A stretch of 51,996 bases of DNA from Actinomyces sp. oral taxon 448 str. F0400 (GTDB lineage: Bacteria; Actinomycetota; Actinomycetes; Actinomycetales; Actinomycetaceae): assembly GCF_000220835.1 (NCBI RefSeq), contig NZ_GL985606.1, positions 2,760,023-2,812,018 on the forward strand, in the 5' to 3' direction. The translations under genes and the position numbers were made by a program. The notes beneath the pieces were generated by a model, which was not told the origin of the DNA, did no database searches, and saw nothing but the letters and a program-made list of their open reading frames with translations. This document shows, in pieces, positions 43,676-51,996 of this stretch (positions are counted from its first letter, which is position 1; each line of letters starts with the position of its first letter).

Positions 43676-43705
43676 ACGCTAGCGGACAATCCGTCGACTG
43701 GGCAA
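43676..43705 (-). promoter_or_regulatory. Possible promoter of the G5/RpfB-like gene, within an inverted repeat
   Basis: On the minus strand TTGCCC (43700-43705) and TAGCGT (43676-43681) are 18 bp apart, in the 72-bp gap after tatD. TGCCCAG (43668-43674) and CTGGGCA (43698-43704) are an inverted repeat that spans this promoter and could be an operator. Confidence 0.4.
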
Positions 43706-43714
43706 TGCCAAATG

Positions 43715-44656
43715 TCACACCTGCGGGGATTCCGCCCCATAGACCATCTCGGTGTTCCGTGCTAAGAGGACGCACGTCTCATCCTCCGTCAGGCCCCGCT
43801 GCTCGGCGAGGAAGCGCACCGTCTCCCCCATGAGGTAGGAGGCGTTGGGCCGCCCCCGCCACGGAGCGGGCGGGAGGTAGGGGGCGTCGGTCTCCACGAG
43901 TAGCAGCTCGTCGGGGACGTGCGCCAGGGCCGCGCGCAGAGCATCGTTGGCCGGGTAGGTCACGGGCCCGGCCACCGAGGCGTACCAGCCGTGGTCGGCG
44001 CAGGCGCGGGCGAGGCCCTCCCCGCCGCTGAAGCAGTGGAAGACGGTGCGCTCGGGGGCGCCGTCGGCCTCCAGCACCTCGACGCACTCGGCATGGGCGT
44101 CCCGGTCATGGATCTGGAGCGGCAGGCCCGTCTCCTTGGCCAGGGCGACGTGGTCGCGGAAGGCCGCACGCTGGACGGCGGCCCCGCACGCGCCCGTGCG
44201 GAACAGGTCGAGGCCGGTCTCGCCCACGGCCACGACGACGTCGCGACTGTCGCGCACAAGGCGCTCGAGGCGGGCCAGAGCCAGATCGAGGGGCTCGTCG
44301 TGGTACGGCTCGCGGACGGGGGTCAGGCCGTCGGGCCCGACCTCGCGCACCCCGGCGTGCGCGACGGCCTCATTGGGGTGGACGGCCAGCGCCACGCGCA
44401 CGCCCGGCAGCGTGCGGGCGAGGCCGATGCTGCCCTCCCAGGCGGGAGTCTGGCAGGCCGAAGTGATGATGCTTCTCACGCCGGCATCGGCGGCGCGCGA
44501 GACGAGCTCGGCCGCGCTCAGCGGCGCCTCGGCCCCGGGCCCCTCGACCGGCAGACCGGGCACGGGCAGATGCGTGTGATTGTCGGTGACCGGTGTCGCC
44601 AGCGGGGCGACAGCGCCGGCGGGCGGCCACGAGCGGTCGCGCCTCCTGCGGCTCAT
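43715..44656 (-). CDS. tatD: TatD family metal-dependent hydrolase
   Basis: A 313-aa TIM-barrel hydrolase, probably a Mg2+- or Zn2+-dependent 3'-5' nuclease. Metal ligands: DNHTHLP (H27, H29), the bridging Glu in AVGETGLDLFR, His in LQIHDRDAH, His in VFHCFSGG, and the Asp in LVETDAPYLPP. Full length for the family. ATG 44656 is 33 bp after the metG stop and the two are probably cotranscribed, as in many bacteria. A weak TGAGG precedes the start. Confidence 0.94.
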   Translation of the reverse strand: MSRRRRDRSWPPAGAVAPLATPVTDNHTHLPVPGLPVEGPGAEAPLSAAELVSRAADAGVRSIITSACQTPAWEGSIGLARTLPGVRVALAVHPNEAVAHAGVREVGPDGLTPVREPYHDEPLDLALARLERLVRDSRDVVVAVGETGLDLFRTGACGAAVQRAAFRDHVALAKETGLPLQIHDRDAHAECVEVLEADGAPERTVFHCFSGGEGLARACADHGWYASVAGPVTYPANDALRAALAHVPDELLLVETDAPYLPPAPWRGRPNASYLMGETVRFLAEQRGLTEDETCVLLARNTEMVYGAESPQV

Positions 44657-44689
44657 GCCTCACTCCTCAGCGAACGCGCCGCGCCGATC

Positions 44690-46528
44690 TCACCGGCAGG
44701 GCAGCTGGTCGGCGTAGCGCGAGAGCTCCTCGTCCACGATCGATTCGTCGAGCTTGACGAAGACGGGGGACGGCTTGGCCACCGGCGTCCCGACGACGAC
44801 CTCGCGGCGCCCCCAGGCGGGGGCGGCGGTGTAGTCGCCGGTGATGATCGGGTAGCCGGTGCGCCCGGCGAAGGCCTCGGGCAGGACCTCGGGGTCGAGC
44901 TCATCGACCTCACGGATCTCGGGCATCGGGGCGACGTCGCCGGCCCCGCCCATGACGCGGTCGACGTCGTTGGCCGCATGCGGCAGGAAGGGCGAGAGCA
45001 TGAGGTTGAGATCGACCACCACCTGGGCCAGGGTGTGCAGGATCGTCGACAGGCGCCGCCGGGCCGGGTCGTCCTCCTCGCTCTTGAGCTTGAAGGGCTC
45101 GGTGTCGGCGATGTACTTGTTGGCCTCGCCCACCAGCCGCATGACCTCCGCGAGGGCGGCCTTCTGCCGGTGGCGGGCGATGAGGCCGCCCACGTCGACG
45201 AAACCGGCCTCGACGGCGTCCAGAAGCGCACGGTCGACGTCGTGAAGCTCGGCGGGCCGCGGGATCTCGCCGAAGCGCTTGTGAATCATGGTGGCGGTGC
45301 GGTTGACCAGGTTCCCCCAGCCGGCGACGAGCTCGCCATTGGTGCGGCGAACGAACTCCGCCCATGTGAAGTCGGCGTCGGCGGTCTCGGGGCCGGCGGC
45401 GCAGATGAAGTAGCGCAGGGCGTCAGCCTGGTAGCGGGTGAGGAAGTCGCGCACGTAGATGACGATGCCGTGCGAGGAGGAGAACTTCTTGCCCTCCATC
45501 GTGAGGAACTCGCTGGAGACCACCTCGGTGGGCAGGTTGAGAGCACCCAGATCCCCGGGTGCCCCGCCCCTGTCCCCCTGCCCGTTGTAGCCCAGGAGCT
45601 CGGCGGGCCAGATCTGGGAGTGGAAGACGATGTTGTCCTTGCCCATGAAGTAGTAGGACAGGGCGTCGGGCTCGTTCCACCAGGCCCGCCAGGCCTGCGG
45701 GTCTCCGGTGCGCCGCGCCCATTCGATGGAGGCCGACAGGTACCCGATGACGGCATCGAACCACACGTACAGGCGCTTGGTGGGCTGGTCCTCCCAGCCG
45801 GGGACGGGGATGCCCCAGTCGATGTCGCGCGTCATGGCGCGCGGTCTGATCTCTCTGAGAATGTTCTGGGAGAACCTGATGACGTTGGGCCGCCAAGTGC
45901 CGGAGGCCTCGCGCTCATCGAGCCAGGCCCCCAGCGCGGTGGCGAGCGCGGGCAGATCGAGGAACCAGTGGGTGGACTCCACGAACTCAGGGATCTCGCC
46001 GTTGATGCGTGAACGGGGATTGACGAGGTCGGTGGGGTCGAGCTGGTTGCCGCAGGTGTCGCACTGGTCGCCGCGCGCCCCCGGCGTCCCGCAGATCGGG
46101 CAGATGCCCTCGATGTAGCGGTCGGGCAGGGTGCGGCCGGTCGACGGGCTGATCGCGGAGCGGGTGATCTCCTGGACCATGTAGCCGTTGTCACGCACGG
46201 TGCGGAACATGTCCTGCACGACGCGGTAGTGGTTGCCGGCCGTGGTCCGGGTGAACAGATCGTAGGACAGACCGAGCGCGACGAGGTCCTCGACAATGGC
46301 CCTGTTGTTGCGGTCGGCGAGCTCGCGGGCGCTCACGCCCTCCTCGTCGGCGGCCACGAGGATGGGGGTGCCGTGCTCGTCGGTGCCCGAGACCATGAGG
46401 ACGTCGTGGCCCGCCATGCGCATGTAGCGCGAGAAGACGTCGGAGGGGACACCGAAGCCGGCGACGTGACCGATGTGGCGCGGGCCGTTGGCGTAAGGCC
46501 AGGCGACCGAGGACAGGATGTGGCTCAT
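44690..46528 (-). CDS. metG: Methionine-tRNA ligase
   Basis: A 612-aa class I synthetase. HIGH box is PRHIGHVAG (18-21); the zinc knuckle is [18 protein letters not shown] (about 143-160); KFSSS in [11 protein letters not shown] is the KMSKS equivalent. The helical anticodon domain covers about 395-530. There is no C-terminal tRNA-binding (EMAP) domain, so length is that of the short actinobacterial form. ATG 46528 has no Shine-Dalgarno; TAGGCT lies seven bases upstream (46536-46541). The probable -35 region lies in the first of two 26-bp palindromic repeats, which may be an operator. Confidence 0.97.
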   Translation of the reverse strand: MSHILSSVAWPYANGPRHIGHVAGFGVPSDVFSRYMRMAGHDVLMVSGTDEHGTPILVAADEEGVSARELADRNNRAIVEDLVALGLSYDLFTRTTAGNHYRVVQDMFRTVRDNGYMVQEITRSAISPSTGRTLPDRYIEGICPICGTPGARGDQCDTCGNQLDPTDLVNPRSRINGEIPEFVESTHWFLDLPALATALGAWLDEREASGTWRPNVIRFSQNILREIRPRAMTRDIDWGIPVPGWEDQPTKRLYVWFDAVIGYLSASIEWARRTGDPQAWRAWWNEPDALSYYFMGKDNIVFHSQIWPAELLGYNGQGDRGGAPGDLGALNLPTEVVSSEFLTMEGKKFSSSHGIVIYVRDFLTRYQADALRYFICAAGPETADADFTWAEFVRRTNGELVAGWGNLVNRTATMIHKRFGEIPRPAELHDVDRALLDAVEAGFVDVGGLIARHRQKAALAEVMRLVGEANKYIADTEPFKLKSEEDDPARRRLSTILHTLAQVVVDLNLMLSPFLPHAANDVDRVMGGAGDVAPMPEIREVDELDPEVLPEAFAGRTGYPIITGDYTAAPAWGRREVVVGTPVAKPSPVFVKLDESIVDEELSRYADQLPCR

Positions 46529-46555
46529 GACCGTAAGCCTATCCGGTCCCCCGTG

Positions 46556-46607
46556 ACCAGCGGGTCCACGACCCGTATGGTACCAGCGGGTCCACGACCC
46601 GTATGGT
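46556..46607. promoter_or_regulatory. Two tandem 26-bp palindromic repeats between metG and a divergent membrane-protein gene
   Basis: Perfect copies at 46556-46581 and 46582-46607. Each contains the inverted repeat CGGGTC-CAC-GACCCG flanked by ACCA and TGGT. They lie between divergent starts (46528 and 46664), over the expected -35 of metG. Each ends with TATGGT, a possible -10 on the plus strand. The layout suits two repressor dimers; the regulator is unknown. Confidence 0.6.
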
Positions 46608-46663
46608 AGAGGGATCCGGGTCGCCACTGCCGGGCCGCCCCTTCCGCGTCGAGGAGTTCTCCA

Positions 46664-47443
46664 ATGTCCTATCCCCCGCCCTCCGGATCACCCTACCCCG
46701 CCGATCCGCAGCAGCCCGCGGGCGCGGGCTCGGCCCCGCAGGCCGACGGCTACGGCGCTCCCGCAGCGGGTCCGACGATGCCCCAGCCCGACCCGTACGC
46801 GCCCGCCGGCGCTTTTTCGATGCCGCCGCAGCCGGATCCCTACGGCTACGGCGCCCCCCAGCCCGCCGCCGGCCCCACGGTCAAGAGCCGCAAGCCCCCG
46901 GCCATCCTGCTCGCCGCCGGCGCCGTCGTGGCCGTCGTGGCGGCCATCGTCCTCGCGGTCTCGGCGGTCCCCATGGTCAATGCCACCAACTCCATGGCTC
47001 AGATCGCCCCGACCGGCACCTCGACCGCGTCGCTGAAGGCCGACTCCGACTACGGGCTGTACGGCAACGGCTCCTCGACGTGCAACGTGACCGGGCCCGA
47101 CGGCAGCAACGTCCAGGTCAGCCCCCCGTCGTCGGACACGTCCACCACCCTGAACAACAAGACCATGTTCGGCCACTTCACGACGACCGCGTCGGGCGAC
47201 CACACGATCTCCTGCACCACCTCCGGCGTCCAGGACGTCTACGTCGGCAACGCCATCTCGATGGGCGGCGTGGTGGGCACCGTCGCCGGCGTCCTGATCG
47301 GCATCGCCCTCGGCGTCGTCGGCGTGGCTCTGCTCATCGCCGGCGGCGTGTGGCTGGGCGTGCGCAGCTCGGGCAACAAGAAGGCTCTCCAGGGGCAGAT
47401 CTCGTCCGGCTACACGGGGGCCGGGCAGTGGCCCGGAGCGTGA
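46664..47443 (+). CDS. Two-TM exported-domain protein, paralogue 1
   Basis: Not a family I can name. A 259-aa protein: Pro/Tyr/Gly-rich cytosolic N-terminus (1-72, repeats of PQPDPYxPAG type), transmembrane helix 79-100, an outer domain of ~80 residues (102-185) and a second transmembrane helix ~190-225, then a short charged tail. The outer domain has two Cys ([19 protein letters not shown]) that could form a disulfide in a beta sandwich. GAGGAG precedes ATG 46664. The next gene encodes the same TM-beta-TM core, so the two are tandem paralogues and likely partners. Two palindromic repeats upstream suggest regulation. Confidence 0.75.
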   Translation: MSYPPPSGSPYPADPQQPAGAGSAPQADGYGAPAAGPTMPQPDPYAPAGAFSMPPQPDPYGYGAPQPAAGPTVKSRKPPAILLAAGAVVAVVAAIVLAVSAVPMVNATNSMAQIAPTGTSTASLKADSDYGLYGNGSSTCNVTGPDGSNVQVSPPSSDTSTTLNNKTMFGHFTTTASGDHTISCTTSGVQDVYVGNAISMGGVVGTVAGVLIGIALGVVGVALLIAGGVWLGVRSSGNKKALQGQISSGYTGAGQWPGA

Positions 47444-47468
47444 GGACGGTCATGGGGGCCGGGCGCCC

Positions 47469-48296
47469 ATGACGGCGTGGAACCGGCCGCCCGCCCAGGG
47501 CTCCGCGATCGTCACCACCTGGGCCGGTCTGCGCCGCCGCTCGAGGCGTCCACGGATCACCATCCGTCTAGGCGCCTCGCTGCTGCTGATCGCCCTGGCC
47601 GTCCTCGTCCTCGCCCTGCGCACCAACCCGTCCAGAGCCAACGCGGCCGTACCTGTGACCGGCGACGGAACCCGGCGGAGCGTCACCCTGCGGGAGAACA
47701 CGCAGTACGGCCTCTTCTCCGACGACCACAATCTGAGCTGCGAGGTGACGGCGCCCTCGGGCGAGGCGCTGACACTGTCGGACACGACCGGATACTCCGC
47801 CCGCACCTCCCGCCAGGTGCTCGGCTTCCGCTCCGCACGAGCCGGAACTTACACCGTCTCCTGCACGGGAACCGGTGAGATCACCGTCGATATCGCCGAC
47901 ATCTCCCCCGAATTCTCTCGCGCCACCCTCTTGTACACGTGCGCACTGACGACGGGGGCGCTCGGAGGCCTGCTCGTCCTGGCGGGCGCCGGCTGGCTCC
48001 TGGTGCTCCGGCAGCGCACCCGATCCGCCCTCGCGGGCCCCGCCGGTCCAGCGGGCTCGGCGCCCCCTCCAAGCACCGGTGCGCTCCCGCCCGGGCACAC
48101 GCCGACTGCCGGACCCGACGCCGCAGGCGGCCCGTCGCGGCAGGTTCCGCCCGTCCTCTCCGCCTCGCGGGCGGCACCGCCGCCGGCCCCGACCAGCCCG
48201 TACGGCTACGGCCTGCCGCCGCAGCGGGTCATCTACCGGCCGGCACCGCCACGCGGCTCCGGCGGCCGACGGCCGCACTCGACCACTCCCGACTGA
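47469..48296 (+). CDS. Two-TM exported-domain protein, paralogue 2
   Basis: A 275-aa protein sharing the core of the preceding gene: short basic N-terminus, transmembrane helix ~33-51, outer domain ~55-150 with the same pattern (YGLFSDDHNLSCEVTAPSG, GTYTVSCTGTG) and transmembrane helix ~155-180. Unlike paralogue 1, its long Pro/Ala-rich cytosolic tail (185-275, with TSPYGYGLPPQ) is at the C-terminus, so the disordered part has moved ends. The gene starts 25 bp after paralogue 1, with only a weak ribosome site. It converges on pncA with 7 bp between. Function unknown; a structural or signalling membrane pair is possible. Confidence 0.75.
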   Translation: MTAWNRPPAQGSAIVTTWAGLRRRSRRPRITIRLGASLLLIALAVLVLALRTNPSRANAAVPVTGDGTRRSVTLRENTQYGLFSDDHNLSCEVTAPSGEALTLSDTTGYSARTSRQVLGFRSARAGTYTVSCTGTGEITVDIADISPEFSRATLLYTCALTTGALGGLLVLAGAGWLLVLRQRTRSALAGPAGPAGSAPPPSTGALPPGHTPTAGPDAAGGPSRQVPPVLSASRAAPPPAPTSPYGYGLPPQRVIYRPAPPRGSGGRRPHSTTPD

Positions 48297-48303
48297 CCGG
48301 CGT

Positions 48304-48924
48304 TCAGGCGCCGGAGGCGCTCGCCGCCCGCGAGGTGATGAGCTCGGCACCGGCGGCGCTCAACGCGGCGCGGGCCGCCTCGCCCTGCTCGGGGCTCACG
48401 GGTTCGGTCAGGTCGGTGAGCACGCGCACGGCGTAGCCTCGACGCAGGCCGTCCAGGGCGGTGTCCTTGACGCAGTGCGACTCGGCGAGCCCGACCACGT
48501 CCAAAGCCGTGACACCGGCGCCGGCCAGGAGATGATCGAGGTCGGTCCCGTCCTCGCTAACGCCCTCGAACCCCGAATAAGCGGCGGCGTACTGCCCCTT
48601 CTTGACGCGCGCATCCGGTTTCAGCTCCGCCAGCGCGGGGTGGAGCTCGGCTTCGGAGGTTCCGGCGACGCCGTGAGGCGGCCAGGTATCGATGAAGTCC
48701 GGTGCGGACGAGAAGTGCGAGCCGGGGTCGATGTGCCAGTCCTGCGTGGTGACCACCATCCGGTAATCGCCGCGGTGGGCGGCCACGTAGTCCGCGACGC
48801 GCGCGGCGACGGCGTCGCCGCCGGCGACGGCGAGCGCACCGCCCTCGCAGAAGGTCGGTTGAACATCGACGACGATCAGAGCGCGGACGGTCGGTGCAGG
48901 ATCTATGGCACTGCTCTCTGTCAT
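48304..48924 (-). CDS. pncA: Nicotinamidase (isochorismatase-fold), PncA
   Basis: A 206-aa enzyme that hydrolyses nicotinamide to nicotinate for NAD salvage; by family it would also convert pyrazinamide. All catalytic and metal residues align with M. tuberculosis PncA: triad D20 (VVDVQPTFCEGGAL), K109 (RVKKGQY) and C151 (ESHCVKDTALD); metal ligands D62, H64, H70 in QDWHIDPGSHF, with H84 following. ATG 48924: TAAGGT lies six bases upstream and may be a -10 for a leaderless mRNA, although AAGGTGG could also act as a ribosome site. It is followed downstream by the convergent paralogue pair and preceded by rsmI ending 9 bp upstream. Confidence 0.95.
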   Translation of the reverse strand: MTESSAIDPAPTVRALIVVDVQPTFCEGGALAVAGGDAVAARVADYVAAHRGDYRMVVTTQDWHIDPGSHFSSAPDFIDTWPPHGVAGTSEAELHPALAELKPDARVKKGQYAAAYSGFEGVSEDGTDLDHLLAGAGVTALDVVGLAESHCVKDTALDGLRRGYAVRVLTDLTEPVSPEQGEAARAALSAAGAELITSRAASASGA

Positions 48925-48933
48925 GACACCACC

Positions 48934-49917
48934 TTAGCGGAGGTGGCGGTCATGTCCAAGATCGCCCGCAGGGCTTTCCGCAGAATCTTCCGGGACGGCG
49001 TGCTCACCTCCCGCGGTCGGATCCGTCTCCCGCAGGGCGAGGGCGGCCCGGTACACCTCGTTGGGGCGCAGTCCAGCCCGTTGAGCCGTCCATCCGGCGG
49101 CCGACTTCAGCCTCATTCCGCCGTCGGCCAGTTCCAGAGCCTCCCGGGCGGCCGAATGCGAGTCGGCGGCGAGGGCCGGGGCCCCGGCGACGACGATAAC
49201 GACTTCTCCCAGGACCGCCTCGGCGGTCGCCTCGACGAGTTCGCCCAGGGTCGCCCGCCGCACCTGCTCGTGAGTCTTGGTCAGCTCTCGGCACAGCGCC
49301 GCCCGACGTCGGGCCCCGAAGGCCCGCACCATGGCGTCCAGGGTGTCGCGAGTGCGGCGCGGGGATTCGAAGAAGATCATGGTGCGCCGCTCGGCGGCCA
49401 GGGCGGTCAGGGCGCGGTGCCGTTCACCGCGCCTGCGGGGCGGGAAGCCCTCGAAGGTGAAGCGATCACTGGCCAGCCCCGAGACGGCGAGCGCGGCGAG
49501 CACCGCGGAGGGACCGGGCGCGACGGTCACGGGCACGCCCTCATCGGCGGCGGCGACGACGAGCCTGTAGCCGGGATCGGACACCGAGGGCATACCGGCG
49601 TCGGAGATGACGAGGACGCTGCGTCCCGAGCGCGCCTCTCGGATGAGCTCGACCGCCCTGTCCCGCTCGTTGTGCTCGTGGAGGGCGAGCAGGCGCCCGC
49701 CCACGCGTACGCCCAGCCGCTGAGCGAGCGCGAGGGCCCGCCGAGTGTCCTCCGCGGCGACGACGTCGGCGTGCGCGAGCCCCGCCCGCAGTCGTGCGGA
49801 GGCGTCCCCGGCGTTTCCGATGGGAGTGGCCGCCAGGGTGATGGCGCCGCGGCTCGGCACGTCGGTGTCGGGCGGGGCCGGCTGCGCGTCCGGCAACGCC
49901 GGGGTGGTGTCACTCAT
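48934..49917 (-). CDS. rsmI: 16S rRNA (cytidine(1402)-2'-O)-methyltransferase
   Basis: A 327-aa tetrapyrrole-methylase-fold enzyme that 2'-O-methylates C1402 in the decoding centre. ITLAATPIGNAGDASARL, VVAAEDTRRALALAQRL, VLVISDAGMPSVSDPGYRLV (SAM site), APGPSAVLAALAVSGL and FEGFPPRR are the family blocks; the C-terminal AQRAGLRPNEVYRAAL completes it. The last ~30 residues are a variable tail. ATG 49917 has no ribosome site: CATACT lies six bases upstream (49924-49929), so a leaderless mRNA is likely. Divergent from pmt with 35 bp between; the same neighbour pair as Rv1003/Rv1002c. Confidence 0.96.
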   Translation of the reverse strand: MSDTTPALPDAQPAPPDTDVPSRGAITLAATPIGNAGDASARLRAGLAHADVVAAEDTRRALALAQRLGVRVGGRLLALHEHNERDRAVELIREARSGRSVLVISDAGMPSVSDPGYRLVVAAADEGVPVTVAPGPSAVLAALAVSGLASDRFTFEGFPPRRRGERHRALTALAAERRTMIFFESPRRTRDTLDAMVRAFGARRRAALCRELTKTHEQVRRATLGELVEATAEAVLGEVVIVVAGAPALAADSHSAAREALELADGGMRLKSAAGWTAQRAGLRPNEVYRAALALRETDPTAGGEHAVPEDSAESPAGDLGHDRHLR

Positions 49918-49923
49918 GGTTCC

Positions 49924-49945
49924 AGTATGGTGGCCCGTTTAGACT
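49924..49945. promoter_or_regulatory. Back-to-back -10 elements for divergent rsmI and pmt
   Basis: TAGACT (49940-49945, plus) lies 7 bp before the pmt GTG; CATACT (49924-49929, minus) lies 6 bp before the rsmI ATG. Both genes therefore appear to start transcription at or next to their start codons from a 35-bp gap, with each -35 region inside or beyond the opposite -10. Confidence 0.5.
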
Positions 49946-49952
49946 CGCGGCC

Positions 49953-51929
49953 GTGATCTCACGCAGCGTTCCTTCGCCTGATGACGCCTCGGGCGCCTCT
50001 GCCAGCGACCCGCGACCCGCCGACGATCCCGTCGAGGGAGATCCCGCTGCCCCGGCTCAGGAGACGCAGTCCTCCACCCAATGGGCCGACCCGCGAGGGA
50101 CGGGCCCCTTCGACACGTCGGGCCCCTACGAGGCGAGCCCCTACGGTCCGCTCCGTACGGCCGTGCAGCAGGAGGACGACGTCCGGAGCGCGCGGTCCAC
50201 CCGGTCGGAGGACCAGCTGCGCTCAATACTCGGCCTGGACCCGGTGGGGTGGGTCCTGCCCGTCTCGGTCCGCCTCAACGGGTGGATCGTCACAGCGGTG
50301 ACCGGGGTCATCGCCGTGCTGACCCGTTTCATCGGGCTGGGCCACCCGCATTCGCTCATGTTCGACGAGATCTACTACGTCAAGGACGCCTACGCCTTGT
50401 GGCACAACGGCTACGAGTCGACATGGTCCAAGGACTCCGATCCCCTATTCGCGCACGGCGACTTCTCGGGGCTCACGTCGGAGCCGTCCTTCGTGGTGCA
50501 CCCTCAGCTCGGCAAGTGGATCATCGGGGCGGGCATGGAACTGTTCGGGGCGGACTCCTCATTCGGTTGGAGATTCATGCCCGCCCTGGCGGGCGTGGCC
50601 ACCGTCGTGCTGCTGACCAGGCTGACCATGCGTCTGACCCGCTCGCCCCTCCTGGCCGGGCTCGCCGGGCTCCTGCTCGCTATCGACGGTACGGCCATCA
50701 CCGAGTCCCGCATCGGACTCCTCGACATCTTCATCGGTTTCTTCGCAACCCTGACCGTCTACTTCGTCGTGCGGGATCGGGAGTGGTCGCGCGCCCGGCT
50801 CGCCCGCGACTTGTCGGGCACCGCCATCGGACATCTGGCGCCGCGCGCGCATCTGCGCCCGTGGCTGCTGGCCGCAGGGATCGCCGCGGGCCTGACCTGT
50901 TCGATCAAGTGGTCCGGCCTCTACCTGCTGGCGGCGGTCGGGGTCCTCGTGGTCGTCTGGGATACGCTGGCACTGCAGCGCGTGGAGGCCAGGGCATGGC
51001 TCCTTGAGGGCCTTATCGCGCGCAGCTTCGGCGATTTTCTGCGCCTGGTCCCGACCGCCCTGGTCGTGTACGTGGCCGGCTGGTGGTCGTGGTTCCTTCA
51101 CGCGGACGCGTACAAGCACGGGTGGGCCGCCAGTGAGCGGTTGACCAACGGCACTGTGACGCGCTCGTGGTTGCCCGATTCTCTCAACGATTTGCTGGAA
51201 TACCACCAGGTCGCCTACGGCTTCCACGTGAAGCTGAATTCGCCCCACCAGTACATGTCCAAGCCGATCGGCTGGCTCGTGCAGTGGCGGCCGACGTCGT
51301 TCTACTGGCCCAGTGCCGAAGAGCTCGGCGGACGGGATTGCGGCTCCGACCGCTGCGTTGCGGCCATCACCTCCATCGGTAATATCCCTATCTGGTGGTC
51401 GGCGCTCGTCGCCCTCGTCTTCGCGGTCGCCGTCCTGGCGGTCAAGAACCGCGATTGGCGGGTGTGGGTGGCGCTCGTCGGCTATGCGGGCCTCTACCTG
51501 CCGTGGTTCCTGTACGGAAAACGCACGATTTTCACGTTCTACACTGTGGCCTTCGTGCCGTTCGTCGTGCTGGTACTGGTCCTGTCTCTCGGCTCGGCGA
51601 TGGGCGCGCTCGCTCCCGTTCCCGGATCGCGCGAGGCGGAGTACGAGGACCGGATGCTGCGGCTGGGGTACCTGGGCGAGGACCGGCCGCATCCCCGGGG
51701 CGCGTTGGCGGCCTACCTCGGTTTCGGCACACAGCCCACACGACTGCGGCTGTCACAGGAGTGGACGGGCGTGCCCGCGTGGCGTCTGCACGTCGAGGGC
51801 GTCGTCTTGACGGCCTGCGTCGTACTCGCCTCGGTGGTGTTCGCGATCCTATGGTGGCCGATCTGGACCGGCGAGCCGGTGCCCTATGATTTCTGGCGCT
51901 GGCATATGATTCTGCCGTCCTGGATCTGA
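49953..51929 (+). CDS. pmt: Dolichyl-phosphate-mannose-type protein O-mannosyltransferase
   Basis: A 658-aa multi-spanning GT39 enzyme that transfers mannose from polyprenyl-phosphate-mannose to Ser/Thr of exported proteins. A ~95-residue disordered cytosolic N-terminus precedes the first helix. The catalytic acidic pair is in the first outer loop, LMFDEIYYVKDAYAL. About eleven hydrophobic segments follow, with the family's C-terminal four-TM block (PWFLYGKRTIFTFYTVAFVPF). Possible substrates include the Ser/Thr/Pro-rich exported proteins in this window. GTG 49953 has no ribosome site; TAGACT lies seven bases upstream (49940-49945). The end is complete at 51929; 67 bp remain with nothing visible. 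Confidence 0.95.
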   Translation: MISRSVPSPDDASGASASDPRPADDPVEGDPAAPAQETQSSTQWADPRGTGPFDTSGPYEASPYGPLRTAVQQEDDVRSARSTRSEDQLRSILGLDPVGWVLPVSVRLNGWIVTAVTGVIAVLTRFIGLGHPHSLMFDEIYYVKDAYALWHNGYESTWSKDSDPLFAHGDFSGLTSEPSFVVHPQLGKWIIGAGMELFGADSSFGWRFMPALAGVATVVLLTRLTMRLTRSPLLAGLAGLLLAIDGTAITESRIGLLDIFIGFFATLTVYFVVRDREWSRARLARDLSGTAIGHLAPRAHLRPWLLAAGIAAGLTCSIKWSGLYLLAAVGVLVVVWDTLALQRVEARAWLLEGLIARSFGDFLRLVPTALVVYVAGWWSWFLHADAYKHGWAASERLTNGTVTRSWLPDSLNDLLEYHQVAYGFHVKLNSPHQYMSKPIGWLVQWRPTSFYWPSAEELGGRDCGSDRCVAAITSIGNIPIWWSALVALVFAVAVLAVKNRDWRVWVALVGYAGLYLPWFLYGKRTIFTFYTVAFVPFVVLVLVLSLGSAMGALAPVPGSREAEYEDRMLRLGYLGEDRPHPRGALAAYLGFGTQPTRLRLSQEWTGVPAWRLHVEGVVLTACVVLASVVFAILWWPIWTGEPVPYDFWRWHMILPSWI

Positions 51930-51996
51930 GCGGACGCTTCATCGCTTCACGACGCAAAGAACACGCGCATTTGGACGGATAACACGTGTGGTTCGT

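Noticed and set aside
43643-43714. Possible c-di-AMP (ydaO) riboswitch upstream of the RpfB-like gene, as seen for other actinobacterial rpf genes
   Set aside because: Only 72 bp separate it from tatD, too short for the riboswitch; a simple promoter with an inverted repeat fits better.

Overview
The window is about 52 kb of high-GC actinobacterial chromosome. Gene content and gene order point to an Actinomyces/Schaalia-like member of the Actinomycetales, but the species cannot be named from the sequence alone. Coding density is high, GTG starts are common, and many genes overlap by 1-4 nt. Several genes seem to lack a Shine-Dalgarno site and to start from leaderless transcripts.

Layout. (1) 1-6.1 kb: the N-terminal half of uppS, divergent from a hemolysin III family membrane protein across a repeated operator-like sequence; then greA, msrA, a repeat-rich intergenic stretch with a 120-bp inverted-repeat element, a COG3044-type ATPase with an Arg/Gly-rich N-terminus, and an FMN reductase. 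(2) 6.2-12.3 kb: branched-chain amino acid genes ilvA and ilvD, with a three-gene cassette between them. It encodes a small helical WXG-like protein, a 451-aa modular protein resembling a type VII secreted polymorphic toxin, and an overlapping lipoprotein that may be its immunity protein. (3) 12.6-18.3 kb: a Bax-inhibitor-1 family membrane protein, an ABC ATPase plus permease, a strong terminator, and a NarL-type histidine kinase/response regulator pair. (4) 18.3-36.8 kb: pth-rplY, then aroD-ppx/gppA-DUF501-ftsB-eno, a four-gene ferric siderophore ABC importer behind a DtxR/IdeR-type iron box, a SurA-N-like lipoprotein, mfd, a LAXTG wall protein, prs, glmU and tRNA-Gln. (5) 36.9-46.5 kb: a TetR regulator, the tightly coupled ksgA-ispE-ABC-F-acyltransferase operon, a G5-domain cell-wall lytic protein (RpfB-like), tatD and metG. 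(6) 46.5-52 kb: two paralogous two-TM exported proteins, pncA, rsmI and the protein O-mannosyltransferase pmt.

From memory, parts 4-6 match the Mycobacterium tuberculosis block Rv1002c (pmt), Rv1003 (rsmI), Rv1007c (metS), Rv1008 (tatD), Rv1009 (rpfB), Rv1010 (ksgA), Rv1011 (ispE), Rv1014c (pth), Rv1015c (rplY), Rv1017c (prsA), Rv1018c (glmU), Rv1019 (tetR), Rv1020 (mfd), Rv1023 (eno), Rv1024-1026 (ftsB-like, DUF501, ppx2). Part 1 resembles Rv1080c/1085c/1086. The differences therefore stand out: the siderophore importer sits between mfd and eno, mazG is absent, glmU lacks its acetyltransferase half, and a LAXTG protein lies between mfd and prs.

Themes. Housekeeping genes cover tRNA and ribosome functions (pth, rplY, metG, ksgA, rsmI, tRNA-Gln, ABC-F), envelope building (uppS, glmU, pmt, G5 hydrolase, LAXTG protein, acyltransferase) and central metabolism (eno, prs, ilvA, ilvD, aroD, pncA). 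Accessory features are the toxin-like cassette, the iron-uptake insertion, the palindromic repeats and the paralogous exported proteins.
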